Shown here: positions 17,357 to 24,991 of the stretch, piece by piece
How positions within the stretch are numbered: position 1 is the stretch's first letter
How the letters are laid out: each line of letters starts with the position of its first letter
From: Akkermansiaceae bacterium
GTDB lineage: Bacteria; Verrucomicrobiota; Verrucomicrobiia; Verrucomicrobiales; DEV007
DNA: 64,000 bases
Direction of reading: 5' to 3'
Assembly (NCBI GenBank): GCA_024233085.1
Contig: JACKQC010000014.1
Coordinates: forward strand, 1-64,000
Position numbers and translations under genes: made by a program
The notes under the pieces: model-generated
What the model saw: only the letters and a program-made list of their open reading frames with translations
Told to the model about the DNA's origin: nothing
The model's database searches: none

Positions 17357-17385
17357 GTCGGTGACTCAACCCTGTTGACTCCCGG
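17342..17385. repeat. Dispersed palindromic repeat, copy R3 (forms the end of the ABC ATPase gene)
   Basis: Unit 1 is ACTCAACAGGGTTAGGTCGG and unit 2, inverted, is GACTCAACCCTGTTGACTCCCGG. The TAG stop of the ATPase gene (17354-17356) is inside unit 1, in the GGTTAGG variant of the core. Confidence 0.9.
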
Positions 17386-17415
17386 AAGAAACAACGGCCG
17401 CCGAGATCTCGCAAC

Positions 17416-19029
17416 ATGCTCGTCCGAATCGCCAGCGTTCTCGCCCTGCTCGGCCTCACGGTCGCGGCGCCCTTCTGGCTGCGTCCCGAGCAGGAGCGGC
17501 TGGCGAACGCCAAAACCGAGCGCCTGATCGTTATTTCCCCGCACATCGAATCGATACGGACCGAGTTCGAGACCGCCTTCGTCCGGCACATGCGCGAGAA
17601 CTTCCAGCGCGAGGTCATGATTGACTGGCGTCAGCCGGGCGGCACGGCGGAGATCGCGCTTTTCCTGAAGTCGGAATTCGCCAATGCCTTCGGCAACCAT
17701 TGGAAGAAGGAGACCGGCCTGCCCTTCGACATCGACGCGCGGGACGGATTCACCAACCCGAGAGTCGACCCTTCCGGGGACGACACGGCGGCGCGGGCGC
17801 GGCGCTTGTTTCTCGAGAGCGGAGTCGGCGTCGGAATCGATCTCTTCTTCGGGGGCGGGGCCTACGATTTCGACAAACAGGCGGCGGCCGGCGCCCTGGT
17901 GGCGCGCGATCTGTCCGGGAAATACGGGCCGGGGGCGCTGAGGGAGGCGCATCCGGATTGGTTTTCGGACGCGGCCATTCCCTCCGGGGCGAGCGGGGAG
18001 CCGTTTTACGATCCGGACCTGCGATGGGTCGGCGCGGTGCTCTCGGCCTTCGGCATCTGCCACAACACTGACTCCCTGGCGCGGCTCGGCATCGAACCTC
18101 CCCTGGAACGGTGGGAGCAACTGACCGATCCCGCGTTTTTCGGCGAGGTCGCGATGGCCGACCCTTCGAAGTCGGGATCGGTGACGAAAGCCTTCGAGAT
18201 GATCATCCAGCAACAGATGCGCGAGGCCCTCGACGGGGGCTTGCCGGAGGAGGAAGCCGTCGCCGAGGGATGGGATCGCGCGATGCGCCTGCTGCTCAAG
18301 ATCAGCGCCAACAGCCGCTATTTCACCGATTCGGCGGCCAAGATCCCGCACGACGTGGCGCAGGGGGACGCGGCGGCGGGTCTGTGCATCGATTTTTACG
18401 GCCGGGCCTACACCGAACTCCTCCAGCACCCGGACGGCTCGTCGCGTTTGCAGTTTCGGATGCCGCCCGGCGGCACTTCGATCGGGGCCGATCCGATCGC
18501 GCTGGTGCGCGGCGCGCCCAACCCGGAACTGGCCCATCGTTTTATCGAATTCGTGCTTTCGCTCGAAGGGCAGCGAATCTGGAACTACCGGGCCGGGGAA
18601 GCGGGTGGCCCGATCCGGACGGCGTTGCGGCGTCCGCCGATCCGGCGCGACTTCTACACGGCGGAGAACCGGCTCCACATGGCCGATCCGGACGTGAACC
18701 CCTATGAAATCGCGAAGGGTTTCGTCTACGAGCCGAAATGGACGGGCGCGATGTTTTACTCGCTGCGCTTCATCATCCGCTGCGCCTGCGTGGACACGCA
18801 TCCCGAGCAGCGGGAGGCGTGGCGGGCGCTGATCGACGCCGGTTTTCCGCCCGAGGCGACGGCGGAGTTCGAGGACATCCACGATCTCATCGGCTACGCG
18901 CGGGCTTCGGGCGACATCGCGTCGACGCTGAAAGAGAAGGACAAGATTCGGGAGGTCGAACTGGCGCGCGACCTGGCCGGGGCCTTCCGGGAGAAATACC
19001 GGCGCGTGACGAGTCTTTGTCGGCGTTGA
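17416..19029 (+). CDS. Extracellular solute-binding protein (iron(III)/thiamine-type ABC SBP)
   Basis: The protein has 537 residues. The N-terminus (LVRIASVLALLGLTVAAPFWL) is a signal peptide or anchor. The mature part begins with LIVISPHIESIRTEFETAF, the first strand and helix of cluster-D-type SBPs. Later motifs are FFGGGAYDF, VGAVLSAFGICHNTD, VAMADPSKSGSVTKAFEMI and VRGAPNPELAHRFIEFVLS, all typical of Fe3+ and related binding proteins (SBP_bac_6/11). It is longer than usual (about 330-350) because of a C-terminal extension of about 130 residues after 400 with charged helices. It is co-oriented with the upstream ATPase, and the cognate permease is not in between. The substrate is unproven. 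Confidence 0.88.
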   Translation: MLVRIASVLALLGLTVAAPFWLRPEQERLANAKTERLIVISPHIESIRTEFETAFVRHMRENFQREVMIDWRQPGGTAEIALFLKSEFANAFGNHWKKETGLPFDIDARDGFTNPRVDPSGDDTAARARRLFLESGVGVGIDLFFGGGAYDFDKQAAAGALVARDLSGKYGPGALREAHPDWFSDAAIPSGASGEPFYDPDLRWVGAVLSAFGICHNTDSLARLGIEPPLERWEQLTDPAFFGEVAMADPSKSGSVTKAFEMIIQQQMREALDGGLPEEEAVAEGWDRAMRLLLKISANSRYFTDSAAKIPHDVAQGDAAAGLCIDFYGRAYTELLQHPDGSSRLQFRMPPGGTSIGADPIALVRGAPNPELAHRFIEFVLSLEGQRIWNYRAGEAGGPIRTALRRPPIRRDFYTAENRLHMADPDVNPYEIAKGFVYEPKWTGAMFYSLRFIIRCACVDTHPEQREAWRALIDAGFPPEATAEFEDIHDLIGYARASGDIASTLKEKDKIREVELARDLAGAFREKYRRVTSLCRR

Positions 19030-19092
19030 TTTCGGCCGCCGCGCGGGCCGCGGAGACTTGCGACGGGAGCCGCTTGGCCGTAAAAGTTTGCG

Positions 19093-20112
19093 GTGTACGA
19101 ACCATCGCTCGGCGTCATCATCGATTCGGGTTTTAGGCTGGCGCTCCCCTGGGCGCTGGCGCTGTGGTTGCTGATCCCGTTGCTGATGGTGTTGAGGGGG
19201 CGGTCGGGCCAGCAGGCGGCGGTGGTTTTTTCCTCGCTTCACCTCCTCAACCGCCTCGGACCCAAGGCGAAGGCGCGGGCGGGCGGCCTCCGCGTGGCCT
19301 TGCCGATCCTCGTTTTCGCGCTCGGGATCGCGGCGCTGTCCCGGCCGCAGATCTTTAACGCGGACGAGTCGATCACCGAAAGCGGCATCGAGATGATCGT
19401 CGCCATCGATGTTTCGCGGTCGATGGAAGTGGATGACTTCCGGATCGACGGGCGGCCGGTCAACCGGCTCATCGCGGCCAAAAAAGTGACGCGCGATTTC
19501 ATCCGGGGTCGCCAGACCGATCGCATCGGGCTGATCGCTTTCGCGGGTCGCCCCTATCTCGCGAGTCCCATCACTCTCGACCATGAGTGGCTGGAGGAGA
19601 GCATGAACCGTGTCAAGATCGGGCTCGTCGAGGACGGCACGGCCATTGGCTCGGCGATCGCCTCGGCGGCGAAGCGCCTCGACAAGCGCACCGCGAAAAG
19701 CAAGGTCATCGTGCTTCTGACCGACGGGGTGAACAACGCCGGTCAACTCAACCCGGTCATGGCCGCCAAGCTGGCGAAGACTCTCGGGGTGAAGATTTAC
19801 ACCATCGCGGTGGGCAGCTACGGCGATTTCACGGTGAACACCCCGCGCGGCCCCCAAAAGCTGGTGCAGGAATTTGACGAGGAAACCCTCAAGGAAATCG
19901 CGCAGATCGGAGAGGGCGAATTTTTTCGGGCGCAGGACACGGGCGGCCTGGAGCGAATCTTCGAGCTGATCGACGGGATGGAAAAAACGGAGGTGCGAAG
20001 CCGGATCAGCATCGAGACACGGGAGCTGTTTCAATGGCCGGCGGCGCTGGCGTTGGTTTTGGGGTTGCTAAGCGTGGTCGGGGGAGAAACGTTTTGGCGC
20101 CGTTTTCCCTGA
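19093..20112 (+). CDS. batA: BatA-like VWA-domain membrane protein
   Basis: The protein has 339 residues from a GTG at 19093. Two N-terminal hydrophobic segments (about 15-35 and 60-80) flank LRGRSGQQAAVVFSS, then a von Willebrand A domain with MIDAS motif IAIDVSRSMEVDDF (DxSxS) near 100, TDRIGLIAFAGRPYL, and VIVLLTDGVNNAG. A C-terminal helix ends at about 330 (WPAALALVLGLLSVVGG). This is the Bat aerotolerance architecture, BatA, which acts in the inner membrane. It is the first of four consecutive bat genes. The MoxR ATPase and DUF58 genes that usually precede batA are absent. Confidence 0.9.
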   Translation: MYEPSLGVIIDSGFRLALPWALALWLLIPLLMVLRGRSGQQAAVVFSSLHLLNRLGPKAKARAGGLRVALPILVFALGIAALSRPQIFNADESITESGIEMIVAIDVSRSMEVDDFRIDGRPVNRLIAAKKVTRDFIRGRQTDRIGLIAFAGRPYLASPITLDHEWLEESMNRVKIGLVEDGTAIGSAIASAAKRLDKRTAKSKVIVLLTDGVNNAGQLNPVMAAKLAKTLGVKIYTIAVGSYGDFTVNTPRGPQKLVQEFDEETLKEIAQIGEGEFFRAQDTGGLERIFELIDGMEKTEVRSRISIETRELFQWPAALALVLGLLSVVGGETFWRRFP

Positions 20113-20210
20113 GGCCGAACTCGTTTTTCAGACGGGATTCGCCGGAATATTTTTTAGAAACCGACCAACAAACAAACGTTATTCATCCCTTTCGATAGCC
20201 TATCGCCGAA

Positions 20211-22376
20211 ATGCCGCCGATTTTCGCCAACCCCGAATGGCTTTGGTGCCTGCTGCTGTTGCCGCCCCTGGCGGGGTTGCGACTGTGGTCGCATCTGCGC
20301 GCGAAACGGGGCGTGCCGGGCCTGGTGTCCCCTCGCCTGTCGGAGGAGCTGATATCCGGCGCGCGGCAGTGGACGCGCTGGATCGTGTTCGGCCTGCAGA
20401 TGCTGGCGCTCGGCCTGCTGCTGATAGCGCTGGCGCGCCCGCAGTGGGGATTCGAGCCCCAGGATACGGCTTTCGAGGGACGCCACGTCATCATCGCGAT
20501 CGACACGTCACGCAGCATGCTGGCCAACGATCTCCAACCCGACCGCCTGACTCGGGCCAAACTCGCGGCGCAGGATATCGTGACCGCGCTTCCGGGGGAT
20601 CGGATCGGCCTGATTGCCTTCGCGGGCAAGGCCTTCATCCAGGCTCCGTTGACGGACGACCACGATGCTGTGCTCGAGACGATCCGCCAGTTCGACACCG
20701 AGATCATTCCCCGGGGCGGAACGAATCTCAGCGCCGCCGCCGCGCTGGCGCTCGAGATGTTCGAAAAGGCCAAGAGCGAGGAAAGCGCCCTGATCGTTTT
20801 CAGCGATGGCGAGGCACTCGAGGGCGAATCGGAGGACGCCGATCTGGCCGAACGAGCCAAGAAAACGGGAACCCTCTGCCTGACCGTCGGGGTGGGCACG
20901 GTCAGCGGATCGATCATTCCGGAACCCGGAGACGACGGAAAAATCCAGCCCGGCGTTTTCGTCAAGGACGATGAGGGAAACGTGGTCCGGTCGCGAATGA
21001 ACCCGGGCTCGCTGCAAACGCTGGTGGAGTCGCTCGATGGCGGCACCTTCATCGATCTGGCCAAAACCCGAAACGCCGGAGAGGTGATTGCCAGGGCCCT
21101 GAAACAACTCGAGGCGGTTCGCGGCGATGGCGAAAAACGCCGAAAACCGATCGAGCGCTTCGTGTGGCCACTGAGTTTCGGATTGTTTTTCGGGGTGCTG
21201 GCCTATCTGTTGCCCGGAACCCTGACCCTGATCTCGCGCGTGATGAGAAGCCGCCCTGTCGCCGGAGTGCCTCGGCCTTCCGCGGGAACCCCGCCGCCCT
21301 TGCCCACACCGGAAGCGGGACGCCGCGCGGCGATGCTGGGCCTCTTCCTCCTGGCGGGCGCGATGGTTCTCGAGTCGGCCTCCGCGCAGGACCAAGCACC
21401 CGTCTCCGGTGCGGCGGAGGCGGTGAAGGCCGGCGCCGAAATCGAAGCGCCGGAGAAAGGGCTCGGTTTCCTGCGGCTGATGAGACGGGATTTCAGTGGC
21501 GCGGTCGACGCCTATCGGCGCGAAATCGAGGCGGCCCCGGAGGCGGGCGACCTCGCGTGGCTCGAGCAGGGACTCGGAGTGGCCGCCTATCGGCAAGGGG
21601 ATTTCGAGACGGCGAAGGACGCCTTCGGCCGGATGCTCGAGTCCGAGGATCGACAGACGGCGGAAAAAGGACATTACAATTTGGGTAACGCGCTTTTTCG
21701 GCAGGGCGAATCCATGCTCGGAATGAAACCGGGCGATCCGGACCAGCCGCAACTCGACGATTCGCCGCAAAGAGAGGCGGTGATGGAGCAATGGAAGAGC
21801 GCGATCGAACATTACCAGGCGGCGTTGCGGATGAACAAGCGGAACGAATCGGCCCGCCACAATCTCGGAGTCGCCCAGACCCGCCTGGCGTTGCTGGAAA
21901 AAAAACGGGAGGAGGAAAAGCAGAAGGAAGACGACCAAAAGGACGAAGAGCAGGAACAGCAGAAGGACCAGCAGCAACAGCAGGAGAATCAGCAGCAGCC
22001 CGATCAGGGCCAGCAACCCCGCCAGCCGGAACCCGGAAAGCCGGAATCCGAACCCGGCCAACCGGACCCCAACGAGGCGCCGCCCCCGGACCAGGGTCCC
22101 GGTCAGAAGCCGCCTCCGGCGGATCCGCCAAAGCCCGACAATCAACCTCCGCCCGATCAACCGCCTCAGGACGGAAAACTCGAAGGGAACCCGGAATCTC
22201 CCAAACCGGATCGCGAACCGTCCCCCAGCCAGCCCAACGAAGCCAAAGTAAATCCCGAGACCGGGTTTTCTCCGGAGGAAGCCCGGCAAAAGCTTCGCAA
22301 TCTCTCCGACGAAGACGCGGACGTGCGTCCGGCCATCTACGCGCCCTTTCAGGCGGAAAAATTCAAGAACTGGTGA
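20211..22376 (+). CDS. batB: BatB-BatC fusion: VWA domain plus TPR and Pro/Gln-rich tail
   Basis: The protein has 721 residues. The first 340 are BatB: two N-terminal helices, MIDAS IAIDTSRSMLANDL near 95, GDRIGLIAFAGKAFIQAPL, IVFSDGEALEGE, and a helix near 325-345. A second hydrophobic stretch at about 370-390 (ML-GLFLLAGAMVLESASA) looks like a retained signal peptide and introduces a BatC-like TPR region (400-550: YRREIEAAPEAG, GHYNLGNALFRQG, ESARHNLGVAQTRLALLE). The tail (about 560-690) is low-complexity Glu/Lys, then Gln, then Pro-rich, as in BatC. The separate batB and batC of other bacteria appear joined here. The stop overlaps the batD start (TGATG). Confidence 0.9.
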   Translation: MPPIFANPEWLWCLLLLPPLAGLRLWSHLRAKRGVPGLVSPRLSEELISGARQWTRWIVFGLQMLALGLLLIALARPQWGFEPQDTAFEGRHVIIAIDTSRSMLANDLQPDRLTRAKLAAQDIVTALPGDRIGLIAFAGKAFIQAPLTDDHDAVLETIRQFDTEIIPRGGTNLSAAAALALEMFEKAKSEESALIVFSDGEALEGESEDADLAERAKKTGTLCLTVGVGTVSGSIIPEPGDDGKIQPGVFVKDDEGNVVRSRMNPGSLQTLVESLDGGTFIDLAKTRNAGEVIARALKQLEAVRGDGEKRRKPIERFVWPLSFGLFFGVLAYLLPGTLTLISRVMRSRPVAGVPRPSAGTPPPLPTPEAGRRAAMLGLFLLAGAMVLESASAQDQAPVSGAAEAVKAGAEIEAPEKGLGFLRLMRRDFSGAVDAYRREIEAAPEAGDLAWLEQGLGVAAYRQGDFETAKDAFGRMLESEDRQTAEKGHYNLGNALFRQGESMLGMKPGDPDQPQLDDSPQREAVMEQWKSAIEHYQAALRMNKRNESARHNLGVAQTRLALLEKKREEEKQKEDDQKDEEQEQQKDQQQQQENQQQPDQGQQPRQPEPGKPESEPGQPDPNEAPPPDQGPGQKPPPADPPKPDNQPPPDQPPQDGKLEGNPESPKPDREPSPSQPNEAKVNPETGFSPEEARQKLRNLSDEDADVRPAIYAPFQAEKFKNW

Positions 22377-24163
22377 TGCGAACGCTTTTCAAGAAACGTC
22401 TTTTTCCGCGCCGCCTCCGACCGATCTGGCTCGTGGCGCTCGCCGTCGTCCCGGCGGGGATCGCCCCGGCCCAGCAGGTCGCCGTGGAAGCCGCCCTCAT
22501 GAACAATCGGATCGCCCTCGGAGAAAAGGGCACCCTCGTCATCCGGGTCTCCAACGGAAGACCCGAGAATCTCGGCGACTCCATCCCCGCCGACGGTCTT
22601 TCGATCGCCTACATCGGGAGCCAGAACAACGTCGAGATCAACAATGGCGCAATGAACACCGAGCAGACCTTTTTTTTCCAGGTCTCCGGCGAAAACGAGG
22701 GGGAATTCACGATCCCGGCGCTCAACCTGGCCGTCAACGGGCAGACGCTCCAGACCCGGGAATTGACGGTCACGATCTACAAGCGCGCGCCCGGAGACGT
22801 CACCATCGACGCTTCCAAGCCCTACTTCGTGAAGCTCGACGTCCCCGAGGAGGAAATCTACGCGGGCCAAATGATCCCGCTGGAGTTGACGGTCTTCGTT
22901 CGCGGCCAGCGAGCCATCAACGAAGTCGGCCCCCCCACCCTCGACCATGAGGCGATCGTGGTGAAGCGCTTTCGCTCCATCACTTTCGACGCGCAGGAAC
23001 TGGATGGCTACGTCTTCTCCATCGCTAAACTGCCGGCTTCGATTTTCGCGCTCAAGGAAGGCGAGCACACCCTCGGGCCGGCCGAAGTCGATGTGCGGAT
23101 GATCGAAATGGGAGCCTTCCGGGCCATCCCCGGCTTTCACCAGAGCAGCCGGGTGCGAAAGCTCGAAAGCAACGCCATCACCGTCCGCGTCAAGCCGCTT
23201 CCCGAGGCCGGCAAGCCGCCGACCTTTCGCGGCGCGGTGGGAGCGTTCGAGCTGACCGCCAAGGCCACGCCCCTCGACCTGAAGACGGGCGATCCGATCA
23301 CGGTCGAGTTCACCGTCTCGGGTGCGGGCAATTTCGAGCTGCTCGAAGCCCCCGTCTTCCTGCCCGCCGACGCGAGCCAGTGGCGCACCTACGAAGCGCA
23401 GAAAATCGTCGATCCCGCCGAAGTGTCGGACGGCGTTTCCGAGGGAAAAGCGAGCTTCTCGCAGATCATCATGCCCCAGTCCGAGGCCACGGAAATCCCG
23501 CCCTTCGAACTCGCTTTCTTCAATCCCAAAACCGGCGCCTACGAGACCCGGCACACCGATCCGGTGCCGATCCGCGTGATGAAGGATCCCGCCGCGGCGA
23601 CGGCCGCCTTTGCCGCCATCCCCTCGGGGGGCGAGGCTCCGGGTGGGAACGGAGCGGTGTTTTCGGCCGCCGGAAAGCCGGTGGCGAAATTCGACGACAT
23701 TCTCCTGGTTCGAAATGACGAGCCGAACTGGCGTGGCCCGGTCGCCGTCGCCTTCACCTCGCGTCCCGGGTTCTGGGTGGCGCAGATCCTGCCCTCGATC
23801 GCCCTCTTCACCCTGATCGGATACGGGATGGCGCGCCGAATCTCCGGCCGCGACCGCGGCGCCCGCCGTCGACGCGGGGGAGGACTGAAAGAAGCAATGG
23901 AAGAGGCGGAGGAAGCCGAGACCCAAAGCGATTTTTACCACAGTGTTCAGGCGGCGATCGATACCTGGGGACTGGAGCATCCCGATGGTCGACGCCGCCT
24001 CGATGCCGAGCGACTCCAGGCGCTCCAGGACCTCGAAGCCAGGTGTCAGAGCTTTCTCTACGGCGCCTCGATCCCGGATGCCGAGCGTCGGCGGCGGGTG
24101 GACTCCGCCGAGCAAAACCAGGCGCTCAAGTTGCTTTCCTCCCTCGGAAAAGCCGTTCGCTAA
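22376..24163 (+). CDS. batD: BatD-like protein
   Basis: The protein has 595 residues. The start at 22376 overlaps the previous stop (TGATG), and the N-terminus is a basic leader plus hydrophobic core ending near PAQQ, a signal peptide. The long beta-rich ectodomain begins VEAALMNNRIALGEKGTLVIRVSNG (Ig-like; 'oxygen tolerance' BatD family), with ALKEGEHTLGPAEVDV-type and FRGAVGAFELTAKATPLDLKTGDPI-type strands. A single C-terminal helix (VAQILPSIALFTLIGYGMA) is followed by a cytoplasmic, charged tail of about 120 residues. BatD is proposed to form a periplasmic complex with BatA/B/C. It is co-transcribed within the bat operon. Confidence 0.88.
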   Translation: MRTLFKKRLFPRRLRPIWLVALAVVPAGIAPAQQVAVEAALMNNRIALGEKGTLVIRVSNGRPENLGDSIPADGLSIAYIGSQNNVEINNGAMNTEQTFFFQVSGENEGEFTIPALNLAVNGQTLQTRELTVTIYKRAPGDVTIDASKPYFVKLDVPEEEIYAGQMIPLELTVFVRGQRAINEVGPPTLDHEAIVVKRFRSITFDAQELDGYVFSIAKLPASIFALKEGEHTLGPAEVDVRMIEMGAFRAIPGFHQSSRVRKLESNAITVRVKPLPEAGKPPTFRGAVGAFELTAKATPLDLKTGDPITVEFTVSGAGNFELLEAPVFLPADASQWRTYEAQKIVDPAEVSDGVSEGKASFSQIIMPQSEATEIPPFELAFFNPKTGAYETRHTDPVPIRVMKDPAAATAAFAAIPSGGEAPGGNGAVFSAAGKPVAKFDDILLVRNDEPNWRGPVAVAFTSRPGFWVAQILPSIALFTLIGYGMARRISGRDRGARRRRGGGLKEAMEEAEEAETQSDFYHSVQAAIDTWGLEHPDGRRRLDAERLQALQDLEARCQSFLYGASIPDAERRRRVDSAEQNQALKLLSSLGKAVR

Positions 24164-24196
24164 CCCTTGTTCCTTCTCCTTTTCTTCCCGCTTTCC

Positions 24197-24991
24197 ATGT
24201 TCCGGTTCCGATTCCGACACGTGTTTATCATGGCGATCGCCTGTTCCCTCGGGGCAACGCCCCTTCACGCCCAGGCCGATCGGGACGCCGCCTACGTCCG
24301 CGGGAACGTGCTGTTCGAACAGGGCGACTACGCCGGCGCGGAAAAGCTCTATCGAGGCCTGGCCGAGGCGGGCCACCGATCGGAGGAGCTATACTTTAAT
24401 CTTGGGAACACCCTGTTCCGCCTTCAGCGCCCCGGCGAAGCCGCGCTCTGGTATCATCGCGCTCTGGCCCTCGATCCCCGCTTTGGGGAAGCGAGGCAAA
24501 ATCTGCGGGTGGTGGAAAACCTGACCGGCAACCTCGTGTTCGATCCCGGCGATCTGGTTCGGTGGCTGAGACGCCTGACTCCCGCCGACCTCGCCGGACT
24601 CGTTTCCCTCTTCGCCTGGATCGCCCTGCTATGCGCCGCCTCCGTCCTGGCGCTGCCTCGGCTGAAACCCTGGCGCCCCCTGCTCTGGATCGTGACCCTG
24701 CTTTCGGTCACCGCGGTCGGCTTCTTCCTCTGGTGCCTGCGCCGATACGATCGCGACGTCAGCATCGACCGGATGGCCATCGTAACCGCTCCCGAGACCA
24801 AGGCCATCACCTCTCCCTATCCCGACGCAAAAGAGGTTATCGCCCTGCCCCCCGGTTCCGAGGTGCGCATCGTCCTTGACCGCGGACCTTGGACTTTTGT
24901 CGCCATTCCCGACGAATTGCGCGGTTGGGTTCGGACGGAGACGATCGGTCGAGTCGTTCCGGAGCCCGCCGCGGGCCCGGATCAAGGCTGA
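24197..24991 (+). CDS. batE: BatE-like TPR membrane protein with SH3-like tail
   Basis: The protein has 264 residues from the ATG at 24197 (a TTG at 24167 is possible). A signal peptide ends near LHAQA; TPR units follow (AYVRGNVLFEQGDYAGAEKLYR and YFNLGNTLFRLQRPGEAALWYHRALALDP, given here as landmarks). Two membrane helices lie at about 130-150 and 160-178. A C-terminal bacterial SH3-like segment follows (PYPDAKEVIALPPGSEVRIV, TFVAIPDELRGWVRTETI). TPR-2TM-SH3 is the BatE layout. It is the last gene of the bat operon and overlaps the convergent membrane-protein gene by 10 bp (24982-24991). Confidence 0.87.
   Translation: MFRFRFRHVFIMAIACSLGATPLHAQADRDAAYVRGNVLFEQGDYAGAEKLYRGLAEAGHRSEELYFNLGNTLFRLQRPGEAALWYHRALALDPRFGEARQNLRVVENLTGNLVFDPGDLVRWLRRLTPADLAGLVSLFAWIALLCAASVLALPRLKPWRPLLWIVTLLSVTAVGFFLWCLRRYDRDVSIDRMAIVTAPETKAITSPYPDAKEVIALPPGSEVRIVLDRGPWTFVAIPDELRGWVRTETIGRVVPEPAAGPDQG

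Noticed and set aside
17353..20034. An 893-codon open frame on the minus strand
   Set aside because: It lies antisense to the solute-binding protein and batA, which have clear family motifs. Its sequence is Arg/Pro/His-rich shadow typical of high-GC DNA.
21930..22030. CAG/CAA-rich stretch in the batB-batC fusion
   Set aside because: It is a coding Gln-rich linker as found in BatC proteins, not a microsatellite of independent interest.
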